Position numbers and translations under genes: made by a program | Shown: in pieces, positions 25,887-33,165 of the stretch | Position numbering within the stretch: position 1 is the stretch's first letter | Layout: each line of letters opens with the position of its first letter | Assembly (NCBI GenBank): GCA_946403965.1 | Contig: CAMJBT010000004.1 | Location: forward strand, 1 to 64,000 | Reading direction: 5' to 3' | Length of the DNA: 64,000 bases | DNA from: an uncultured Pseudobutyrivibrio sp. | Lineage (GTDB): Bacteria > Bacillota > Clostridia > Lachnospirales > Lachnospiraceae | The notes under the pieces: model-generated | Seen by the model: the letters and a program-made list of their open reading frames with translations, nothing else | Databases searched by the model: none | Told to the model about the DNA's origin: nothing

Positions 25887-26195
25887 AGCAATTACCTCCT
25901 CATATCAAACTATGAAAAAACCAGAAAACATTAATCTCCCCAATAATACATCAACACCATTAGGTGGTGTGTATCTAGAAGTATACTCCACCACTTATGT
26001 AAAAGTAGTGAAGAAAATATCATATCACTGTGATTTTTATGTGAAACCACATCCTCTTTAAATTTACCAAAACATTTGTTATTTTATTAATTGTAAAACT
26101 ACATAATGTATTGGAGAATTGTTATGAAAGTATTAGTTGCTGAAGCACAATCAACAATTGATTCAATCATAGGTAAGTAATTACAAGGGGGTATA

Positions 26196-28145
26196 ATGAT
26201 GGCTACTAGAGTAGAGATAACATCAGATTTTTGGAAGCGATACAGAAATCTGGTACGAACAGAAATGATTCCATTTCAGTGGAATGTTTTAAATGATCAG
26301 GCAGGAATTACGATAGAAAAGGAACGAATAGGTGACGAAGGAATCCCTAGTGAAAAGAGCCATGCAATTGAAAATTTTAAGATTGCAGCAGGACGTACAA
26401 AGGGGACTCACTATGGTTGGACATTTCAGGATAGTGATGTTTATAAATGGCTGGAAGCTGTGGCATATTCAGTTAGGGAAAAGAGAGATCCAGCATTAGA
26501 AAAAAAGGCTAATGAAACTATAGAATTGATAGCTGAGGCTCAGGAGCCAGATGGTTATCTTGATACCTTTTACTCGATTCTTGGAATAGAATATCGCTAT
26601 CAATCTTTAGGCGGTAGCCATGAGCTGTATTGTATGGGACATTTCATTGAGGCGGCTGTAGCATATCACGAGGCTACAGGAAATGAAAAAGTCCTTGATG
26701 TTGCAAAAAAATGTGCAGATAACATTGATGATAATTTTGGCCCAGAGGATGGAAAGATTCATGGTTATGACGGTCATGAGGAAATAGAAATTGGTCTGCT
26801 TCGACTTTATCATGTGACAAAAGAAGATAGATATTTACAATTGGCCAAGTATTTTCTAACTGAACGAGGAAAACATCCTAACTTTTTCAAAGAACAAGCC
26901 GCAGTTTATCAGGGACCAAATGCATTAGCAGGAATAGAAAAAGCTCCTGATAAATATTTTCAGAATCATGCACCAATTTCAGAGCAGGACACTGCTGAAG
27001 GTCATGCAGTGAGAGTGGTATATATGTGCACTGCTATAGCGGATTTGGCTGCTACTACAAAAGATGAAGAGCTGCTACAGATATGTAAGAGGTTATGGAA
27101 TAACATAACTCAAAAGAGGATGTACATCACAGGAGGAATCGGTTCTACTGTTAACGGTGAAGCCTTCACTTTAGACTATGACTTGCCAAATGACACAATG
27201 TATTGTGAAACTTGTGCTGCTATAGGACTTATTTTCTTTGCGAGACAGATGCTTAGAATGGAAGCAGATAGTCAGTATGCAGATACTATGGAAAAAGCAC
27301 TTTACAATTGTGCTCTAGCTGGAATGGCACTAGATGGCAAACACTTCTTTTATGTTAATCCGTTGGAAGTAAACCCACTAAAGTCAAAGCTTGATCCCAC
27401 AAAGAGCCATGTAAAAGCAGTTCGGCCTTCCTGGTTGGGATGTGCATGCTGTCCTCCAAACCTTGCACGAATGATTACATCACTTGATGACTATATTTAT
27501 ACTGTGGGAAGTGAAAAAATACTTTTAAACAATTATATAGATTCACTTGCAGCAATTCAGGATGATAACCACCATCTGGAAATAACTCAAAAGACAGCAT
27601 TCCCATGGGATGACACTGTATCAATTATAGTAAAAAATCAAGCGTTGAAGACAGAAATAATCGGAATCAGAATTCCATCATGGGCAGAGTCTGTTGATAT
27701 AACTATCGATGGAAATAAAGTGGATAATTCCGCTCAAAAGGGATACGTATATACGAATGTAGCAGGAGGTGCCAAGGTTGAAATAGTACTGAAATTTAAA
27801 ATTGAAATCAGAAAGTATTATGCAAATTCAATGGTATCCGAAGATATTGGAAAGGTGGCAATTGGCAGAGGTCCATTCATCTATTGCTTGGAGGGAGTAG
27901 ATAATGATGGGACAGTTTCTACATTAAAGCTTACTGAGAATTCAAAATTTGAATATCATCCAAATGAGGATATCCTGGGTGGAGTAGGTACGATTACAGC
28001 AGATGGTCAAAGAGTGGAGTCAAATAACAATCAACTGTACAGTACTACTAAGCCAGTGATTAAACCAGCTAAACTGAAGTTTGTGCCATATTATGCCTGG
28101 GCAAATCGAGGTGAAAATGAAATGAGAGTATGGGTGAATTGCTAA
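26196..28145 (+). CDS. GH127 beta-L-arabinofuranosidase
   Basis: A 649-residue glycoside hydrolase of family GH127 (old DUF1680), which releases beta-L-arabinofuranose, for example from arabinan or extensin-type glycans. The unusual Cys-Zn active site is present: Glu338 and Cys340 in YCETCAA, and Cys418/Cys419 in CACCPPNLARM, nearly the same numbering as Bifidobacterium HypBA1 (E338, C340, C417, C418). The N-terminal alpha/alpha barrel is followed by beta-sandwich domains (about 440-649). No signal peptide, so it acts in the cytosol on imported oligosaccharides. ATG 26196 or 26199 both fit the AAGGGGG site. It is monocistronic, with its own terminator. Confidence 0.93.
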   Translation: MMATRVEITSDFWKRYRNLVRTEMIPFQWNVLNDQAGITIEKERIGDEGIPSEKSHAIENFKIAAGRTKGTHYGWTFQDSDVYKWLEAVAYSVREKRDPALEKKANETIELIAEAQEPDGYLDTFYSILGIEYRYQSLGGSHELYCMGHFIEAAVAYHEATGNEKVLDVAKKCADNIDDNFGPEDGKIHGYDGHEEIEIGLLRLYHVTKEDRYLQLAKYFLTERGKHPNFFKEQAAVYQGPNALAGIEKAPDKYFQNHAPISEQDTAEGHAVRVVYMCTAIADLAATTKDEELLQICKRLWNNITQKRMYITGGIGSTVNGEAFTLDYDLPNDTMYCETCAAIGLIFFARQMLRMEADSQYADTMEKALYNCALAGMALDGKHFFYVNPLEVNPLKSKLDPTKSHVKAVRPSWLGCACCPPNLARMITSLDDYIYTVGSEKILLNNYIDSLAAIQDDNHHLEITQKTAFPWDDTVSIIVKNQALKTEIIGIRIPSWAESVDITIDGNKVDNSAQKGYVYTNVAGGAKVEIVLKFKIEIRKYYANSMVSEDIGKVAIGRGPFIYCLEGVDNDGTVSTLKLTENSKFEYHPNEDILGGVGTITADGQRVESNNNQLYSTTKPVIKPAKLKFVPYYAWANRGENEMRVWVNC

Positions 28146-28175
28146 ATAAACCTTTGCTTGAATATATTGGATAAA

Positions 28176-28211
28176 AAAAGAGTAACCAATCATAATTTGG
28201 TTACTCTTTTA
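28176..28211. terminator. Bidirectional intrinsic terminator after GH127
   Basis: AAAGAGTAACCAA pairs with TTGGTTACTCTTT around a TCATAA loop, with A and T runs on both sides, so it can stop transcription in both directions. Confidence 0.9.
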
Positions 28212-28233
28212 AAAATGCTAATAAAACGGCCTG

Positions 28234-28307
28234 TTAATTAAGAACAAGGATGCATTTTCCCACTATAATAAAAAAAGAACTAGGAATGCATTCTAGTTCT
28301 TAATTAA
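28234..28307. repeat. 74-bp palindromic element with 22-bp terminal inverted repeats
   Basis: The left end 28234-28255 (TTAATTAAGAACAAGGATGCAT) is described here by its ends only: it matches the inverse of 28286-28307 at 20 of 22 positions. The element abuts the 3' end of the minus-strand tRNA-Leu and contains that tRNA's terminator. The second tRNA copy at 32.9 kb has only the tRNA-proximal part. Confidence 0.5.
28270..28302 (-). terminator. Intrinsic terminator of tRNA-Leu copy A
   Basis: Read on the minus strand, AGAACTAG pairs with CTAGTTCT around a short TGCA-centred loop, followed by seven T (28276 down to 28270). The same terminator follows tRNA copy B. Confidence 0.85.
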
Positions 28308-28310
28308 TAA

Positions 28311-28395
28311 TGCGGAAGGCGGGACTTGAACCCGCACGCTCGCAATGAGCACAAGATCCTTAGTCTTGCTCGTCTGCCAGTTCCGACACTTCCGC
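28311..28395 (-). tRNA. tRNA-Leu(AAG), copy A
   Basis: An 85-nt class II tRNA on the minus strand. Acceptor GCGGAAG pairs with CTTCCGC, the D-arm has GGAACTGGCAGAC, and the anticodon stem CAAGA/TCTTG encloses the loop CTAAGGA, whose middle bases give anticodon AAG (reads CUU and, if A34 is converted to inosine, other CUN codons). A long variable arm and GGTTCAAGT T-loop follow. No CCA is encoded. The promoter TTGACT-N17-TATTAT lies at about 28417-28445 on the minus strand. Identical in sequence to copy B at 32883. Confidence 0.96.
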
Positions 28396-28416
28396 GTGTC
28401 TTAACGACAAGGAGTA

Positions 28417-28445
28417 TAATATCAGAGTATTCACCTAGAGTCAAC
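28417..28445 (-). promoter_or_regulatory. Promoter of tRNA-Leu copy A
   Basis: On the minus strand: TTGACT, 17-base spacer, TATTAT, then a CTTGTCGTTAAGACA segment leading into the tRNA. The same boxes and spacing precede copy B. Confidence 0.8.
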
Positions 28446-28527
28446 ACTTAAATTACATTTTTTTCAAATTTTTGAAGTAAGATACAAGGAAAGAATATTT
28501 GTAACCTATAGATTAGAGAGGTGTATA

Positions 28528-30333
28528 ATGGCGTTTTATATTGGACTTGTTCTTGTAGCATTGTTATATATATTGCTTCTAGAATTATCAAAAAATATAT
28601 TGCTTGGTTGGGGGATTGCTATTTTTTTAGTGGCATGTATGTTTGTTGCACACGAAAAAATTAAAAGAACGGGGTTAGGAAAATTTACGTTACCAATATA
28701 TTGCCTTTTCTTTATTTTGTTAGCTGTAAACTATATTTTAACAGGGCCTCCATATAAAAATCTTCCAGCAGTAGACAACAAAAATCCTGAAAAAACAGAG
28801 GTGATTCACATTCATCAAGGAGATTTGACAGGTGTATTCAATAAAGATAAGTCGGTGAAAGTATATGCAGGAATTCCTTATGCAAAGCCACCTGTTGGAG
28901 AACTTAGATTTAGAGAACCTCAAGCTCCTGACAAGTGGGATGGAATAAGAGCTTGTGATGAATTTGGGCCAATGGCCATGCAGAAACGAAATCTGCCTTT
29001 ATATGATAGCGTTTCTCACATCCTGGGATGGCACGATTACCAGGTGAAACTAGGTGATGAATTTTTGGAGAATATGAGTGAAGATTGCCTTTATCTAAAT
29101 ATCTTTGCTCCAGCTGAAGCTGGTCGAGAGCCAATCCCTGTTATTTTTTATATACATGGTGGAAGCCTTTCCACTGGACAGTCTTCTTACTCTGAATATA
29201 GAGGGGAGGATTTAGCAAAACGCGGTGTGATCTTTGTGAATTTTGCATATCGCTTAAATGTTTTTGGGTATTACGCTGCTGATGATTTAAAAGAGGAGTC
29301 TGAAAATGGAACTACGGGCAACTATGGACTTTTGGATCAAATTGCTGCATTAAATTGGGTTATAGACAATATTGAAGCATTTGGAGGAGATCCTAATCAG
29401 ATTACAATAGCAGGTGAGTCTGCGGGAGCATCCAGTGTGAATGCTTTTTGCGTTTCACCCCTTACAACTGGAAAGTTTAATTATGCCATTGCTGCATCAA
29501 GTGGAATCACACCAATTCAGCCATTTCATACATTTCGTAAATACGAAGATGCTTTATTAGAGGGGAATAAGGTTAGAGCTCAATTTAAAGTCAATAGTTC
29601 AAATGATTTGAGAAATTTATCTGCAGAGGAACTGCTAAAAAATGATTCTGACCAGTCAGCAATGACAGTAGATGGATATGCTATTGTTGAGCCACCTTAT
29701 CTTACCTATGAAAAAGGTGAAAATCATGAAAAGGCTCTTTTGAATGGCTTTAACGCAAAGGAAGCAGACGCCTTTTTGCTTACCAGAAAAGCTACTAAAG
29801 ATAACTACGAGAGTATTTTAGCTGAAGCAATTGGAGAACAGGCTAAAGAGATGGCAACGGTTTTGCCAGCTGATAGCCCACAGAGAGATCAGCATTTTAT
29901 AGTGGATGCTATGGGGGATGCAAAGGGGGCACTTAATGAGGCATACTCAGCTATCTGGTTTAGTTATTCCCACTATCTGTGGAATAATTATTTAATAGAA
30001 CAGCAGGTTCCAACCTATGAATATTATTTTGCAAAGAAAAATAAGAGTTTATCCAACTATCATGCAGGGGAGTTGCCATATGCTTATGGAAATTTGTGGA
30101 GACATCCTGGAGTGTATGACAAAGATGATTATTATCTCTCAGATGTTATGCAACAGTATTGGGTGAATTTTGCAAAGACTGGAAATCCAAATGGTGATGG
30201 GTTACCTGAATGGAAACCTCGCACTGAAATACAAAATCAGCTACTTCGCTTGGATACAACTATTGAAATGGTTGATGATTCTAACGAAAAACTGTACCAG
30301 GTCATAGATAAATATCAGCAAAGTGTTAAATAA
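28528..30333 (+). CDS. Membrane-anchored type B carboxylesterase
   Basis: 601 residues. The N-terminal 75 residues form about three membrane helices, an unusual addition. The rest is a carboxylesterase/lipase (COesterase, alpha/beta hydrolase): YAGIPYAKPPVGELRF, SEDCLYLNI, the oxyanion loop IHGGSLSTG, nucleophile Ser in IAGESAGASS and the C-terminal His region HAGELPYAYGN, all family hallmarks. It probably hydrolyses esters at the cell surface. It heads a three-gene cassette with an MBOAT and an SGNH protein between two inverted tRNA-Leu genes, so a role in removing or editing acetyl groups added by those partners is plausible. The start is backed by GAGAGGTG. Confidence 0.88.
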   Translation: MAFYIGLVLVALLYILLLELSKNILLGWGIAIFLVACMFVAHEKIKRTGLGKFTLPIYCLFFILLAVNYILTGPPYKNLPAVDNKNPEKTEVIHIHQGDLTGVFNKDKSVKVYAGIPYAKPPVGELRFREPQAPDKWDGIRACDEFGPMAMQKRNLPLYDSVSHILGWHDYQVKLGDEFLENMSEDCLYLNIFAPAEAGREPIPVIFYIHGGSLSTGQSSYSEYRGEDLAKRGVIFVNFAYRLNVFGYYAADDLKEESENGTTGNYGLLDQIAALNWVIDNIEAFGGDPNQITIAGESAGASSVNAFCVSPLTTGKFNYAIAASSGITPIQPFHTFRKYEDALLEGNKVRAQFKVNSSNDLRNLSAEELLKNDSDQSAMTVDGYAIVEPPYLTYEKGENHEKALLNGFNAKEADAFLLTRKATKDNYESILAEAIGEQAKEMATVLPADSPQRDQHFIVDAMGDAKGALNEAYSAIWFSYSHYLWNNYLIEQQVPTYEYYFAKKNKSLSNYHAGELPYAYGNLWRHPGVYDKDDYYLSDVMQQYWVNFAKTGNPNGDGLPEWKPRTEIQNQLLRLDTTIEMVDDSNEKLYQVIDKYQQSVK

Positions 30334-30348
30334 TATAAAATAATCTAA

Positions 30349-30370
30349 AGGCGGTCTTTGATGGACCGCC
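30349..30370 (+). terminator. Intercistronic GC-rich hairpin (weak terminator or processing site)
   Basis: AGGCGGTC and GGACCGCCT pair around a short TTTGAT loop between the esterase and MBOAT genes. There is no T run, so full termination is unlikely. TTGATG-N16-TATACT spanning its right arm could be an internal promoter. Confidence 0.4.
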
Positions 30371-30413
30371 TAAATAGGTTATACTTATGCTGAAAAATAA
30401 TAGGGAGAGTAGT

Positions 30414-31793
30414 ATGACCTTATCTGATTTAAATTTTATATTTAGGGCTTTGCCCCTTTTTTTAATTATATATTATATTTTTCCTGCTAAGTTGAGACCG
30501 AGTTTGCTATTAATAGCAAGCCTTATTTTTTATGCAGTAAATGATTATTTGATGCTGCCTGTTTTATTGGTGGCATCAATTCTGAACTATATTATTGCTA
30601 GATTCGTCGTGAAGCAAAAAAAAGCTGCCCTGATATGTGGGTTATTGCTTGACGTAGGCCTCCTTATTGGTTTTAAGGTTGCAGGACGTTTGGACAGTGG
30701 TATTTTACTCCCACTAGGCCTTAGCTTCTATGTGTTCAAAATGATTTCCTATCAGGTAGATTTATATAAAGGGAAGATAGAACAGGTGAGCTTAGTTAAA
30801 TTGTGTGTATATCTTACCATGTTTCCGCAGATTATATCAGGTCCTATCAGTAGATATGATTTTGTAACAGCCAATAGTATGTGGCAGAAGTATGAGGGTC
30901 CAGTGGAGGAAAAGCCTTCTATCGGCTCCAGAATATATAATGTACTTAGCAACGTAACAGACGGAGCAAAATATTTTACAATTGGTCTATTTATGAAGAT
31001 AGTGGTAGCAGATCACTTGGCTGTACTTTGGTCTGAATTAAAGACCATTGGTTATGAAAGTATTTCCACTCCAATGGCATGGATTGGAGCCTACACCTAT
31101 TCAATGAATCTATATTTTGATTTCTGGGGCTATTCCCTTATGGCTGCAGGTGTTGGTGTTATGTTAGGCTTTCCATTCATTGAAAATTTTATTCAGCCTT
31201 ATAATGCAGTTTCCATATCTGATTTTTATAGACGTTGGCATGCAACTCTTGGAAGCTGGTTTAAAGACTATATTTATATACCTCTTGGAGGAAGTAAAAA
31301 GAGTGGATTTAGAACAGTTATAAATCTGCTTGTGGTTTGGCTTATCACAGGATTTTGGCATGGTGTGAATTTTAATTATATCATTTGGGCTATGTCCATT
31401 TTCTGTATTATTTTTGTGGAAAAATTTATTCTTTCAAAGTGGCAGATTGTATACAAAGTAATTGGCAGGATAAATGTGCTTGTGATAATACCTTGCACTT
31501 GGGTTATTTTTGCGACCGAGTCACTTAGAAAAATAGGAACATACTTTTTGAGACTATTTCCAGTTATAAACAACGGAATTGCTGTTAACAATCGTGATGT
31601 GATGCTTTTTGTTCCGGCATATTTACCATATCTTGCAGTAGGTGTGATTTTATTAGCACCTCCATTACAGACTTTATATAGAAAACACAAAGATAATATA
31701 TTAACAACAATTATCTTGTTTGCAATGTTTTGGGTTTCTGTGTTTAGCTTGGCTAATTCAACAGGTAATCCATTTATGTATTTACGTTTTTAG
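30414..31793 (+). CDS. MBOAT family O-acyltransferase (AlgI/PatA-like)
   Basis: About 459 residues from ATG 30414, which has AGGGAGAG at good spacing; an in-frame ATG at 30387 lacks a ribosome site. Around ten to eleven membrane helices. MBOAT motifs: PLGLSFYVFKMISYQVDLYKG, GPISRYDF, ISDFYRRWHATLGSWFKDYIYIPLGG and ITGFWHGVNFNYIIW with the catalytic His. Paired with the SGNH gene 11 bases downstream, it resembles the AlgI/AlgJ or PatA/PatB polysaccharide O-acetylation pairs. It lies 80 bases after the esterase, beyond a GC-rich hairpin (about 30349-30370) and a possible promoter. Confidence 0.9.
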   Translation: MTLSDLNFIFRALPLFLIIYYIFPAKLRPSLLLIASLIFYAVNDYLMLPVLLVASILNYIIARFVVKQKKAALICGLLLDVGLLIGFKVAGRLDSGILLPLGLSFYVFKMISYQVDLYKGKIEQVSLVKLCVYLTMFPQIISGPISRYDFVTANSMWQKYEGPVEEKPSIGSRIYNVLSNVTDGAKYFTIGLFMKIVVADHLAVLWSELKTIGYESISTPMAWIGAYTYSMNLYFDFWGYSLMAAGVGVMLGFPFIENFIQPYNAVSISDFYRRWHATLGSWFKDYIYIPLGGSKKSGFRTVINLLVVWLITGFWHGVNFNYIIWAMSIFCIIFVEKFILSKWQIVYKVIGRINVLVIIPCTWVIFATESLRKIGTYFLRLFPVINNGIAVNNRDVMLFVPAYLPYLAVGVILLAPPLQTLYRKHKDNILTTIILFAMFWVSVFSLANSTGNPFMYLRF

Positions 31794-31804
31794 AGGAATG
31801 TATT

Positions 31805-32701
31805 ATGAAATATCGACATCTTCTTTTTTTAGTATTAATAGTTATTAGTTCAATTGGTTTTTCGATTTGCAGCTTTTGGTTCACTCCCACCAAATATGCT
31901 GAATATCAAACCAGTATAGTAAAGGAGCCTGTTGTTGCTCCAATGCTTAAAGCTGCAGCGTCAGGAATTTATCCATGGACTGAATACAAGGTTCCTGATT
32001 TAAAACACGACACCAAAACTAAAGAAAACAAAGTCTCATCTTCAGAAAAAAAATCTGATGCAAAAGCAGACACAAAAAAAGCTGAGACTGTGAAATCAAA
32101 GGAATTTACCCAGGTGACGGATGATTATTTTGATGATGCAGTATTTATTGGAGATTCCAGAATGCTTGGGCTTTCTATGTATTGCGAGGCATTAGATTCC
32201 AGAGCTACATTCTTTGCTCAAAAATCATTATCTATATATGATATTCGCGATAAAGAATGGGTGGAAACTGAAGATGGTAGAAAAATAACATTGTTTGATG
32301 CCCTATCAGAGATAGAGTTTTCCAAGGTATATATTATGGTTGGAATTAACGAGCTTGGTAGAGGTACAAATGAAACATATGCTGCAGCATACAAAGAAGT
32401 TCTTGATAGAATACAAGAAATAAATCCAGATGCCCTTATCTACATAAACAGTATTATGTTTGTAACTAAGGAGAAGAGTGATGGAGATCCAATTTACAAC
32501 AATGGAAGCATTAATGTAAGAAATATGGCTGTAGTTCCATTTGCTGATGGTCAGCACATTTTCTTTTTGAATATTAATGATGCTGTAGATGATGGAGAGG
32601 GAAATCTTGATGCCTCCTTATCAGGTGATGGAGTTCATTTAAAGGGGTCCTGCTATGAGCCATGGCATCAATACTTACTATACAACGCCATCGTAGAATG
32701 A
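31805..32701 (+). CDS. Membrane-anchored SGNH/GDSL hydrolase-like protein
   Basis: 298 residues. An N-terminal signal-anchor (about 5-26), a Lys/Ala/Ser-rich linker (about 70-105) and an extracytoplasmic SGNH domain with AVFIGDSRMLGLS (nucleophile Ser), a VGINELGRG block III and DGVHLKG (Asp, His). Together with the MBOAT 11 bases upstream it probably transfers or removes acetyl groups on a surface polysaccharide. The stop codon sits inside the stem of the terminator at 32684-32714. It is the last gene of the cassette. Confidence 0.85.
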   Translation: MKYRHLLFLVLIVISSIGFSICSFWFTPTKYAEYQTSIVKEPVVAPMLKAAASGIYPWTEYKVPDLKHDTKTKENKVSSSEKKSDAKADTKKAETVKSKEFTQVTDDYFDDAVFIGDSRMLGLSMYCEALDSRATFFAQKSLSIYDIRDKEWVETEDGRKITLFDALSEIEFSKVYIMVGINELGRGTNETYAAAYKEVLDRIQEINPDALIYINSIMFVTKEKSDGDPIYNNGSINVRNMAVVPFADGQHIFFLNINDAVDDGEGNLDASLSGDGVHLKGSCYEPWHQYLLYNAIVE

Positions 32702-32714
32702 TGGCGTTATTTTT
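32684..32714 (+). terminator. Intrinsic terminator overlapping the SGNH stop codon
   Basis: AACGCCATC (32684-32692) pairs with GATGGCGTT (32700-32708) around GTAGAAT, followed by ATTTTT. The TGA stop lies within the stem. Confidence 0.85.
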
Positions 32715-32795
32715 ATGTAATAATGAAAGATTTGAGGTGTCAGAATTTTCTGATTTAGCAAGATAAAGTTCGACGCTTTAATTTGCCAAAAATCG

Positions 32796-32824
32796 TTGAC
32801 TATGTAGGCTTCCTTTGATATTAT
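32796..32824 (+). promoter_or_regulatory. Promoter of tRNA-Leu copy B
   Basis: TTGACT, a 17-base spacer and TATTAT, followed by CTTGTCGTTAAGACA as in copy A, then about 35 extra bases (including an AT-rich hairpin) before the tRNA that copy A lacks. Confidence 0.8.
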
Positions 32825-32882
32825 ACTTCTTGTCGTTAAGACAAACGCAGATGATTTTAAGCGATTAAAATCTTGTGCAAAT

Positions 32883-32967
32883 GCGGAAGTGTCGGAACTG
32901 GCAGACGAGCAAGACTAAGGATCTTGTGCTCATTGCGAGCGTGCGGGTTCAAGTCCCGCCTTCCGCA
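32883..32967 (+). tRNA. tRNA-Leu(AAG), copy B
   Basis: An 85-nt class II tRNA, base-for-base the same as the minus-strand copy at 28311-28395. Anticodon loop CTAAGGA gives AAG, with U33 and G37 as expected for CUN-reading tRNA-Leu. No encoded CCA. It is transcribed away from the cassette it bounds, as is copy A, so the two tRNAs face outward. Confidence 0.96.
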
Positions 32968-32977
32968 TTATTAATTA

Positions 32978-33008
32978 AGAACTAGGATGCATTCCTAGTT
33001 CTTTTTTT
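32978..33008 (+). terminator. Intrinsic terminator of tRNA-Leu copy B
   Basis: AGAACTAGGA (32978-32987) pairs with TCCTAGTTCT (32993-33002) followed by a T run to 33008. The tRNA 3' flank through about 33018 is nearly the same as for copy A. Confidence 0.9.
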
Positions 33009-33165
33009 GTTATAGTGGAAAAAATCATCAAGGGGTTTCCCTTCCTGGAGACGCTGTAATCTCATTAAATAAACACAGTTTGTTAATATAAATATGCTAT
33101 AAAAGTATAGTAATGTGGAAATTTATCATATAAGAATTGTATTTATACGGTCTTGGTGAATTTTT

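Noticed and set aside
25870..26061. A 63-codon plus-strand ORF
   Set aside because: It lies antisense to the start and ribosome site of the better-supported 56-residue minus-strand gene and has no ribosome site of its own.
26124..26180. An 18-codon ORF (MKVLVAEAQS...) with GGAGAATT upstream, just before the GH127 gene
   Set aside because: Could be a leader peptide, but there is no attenuator hairpin or regulatory codon run, and such short ORFs arise by chance.
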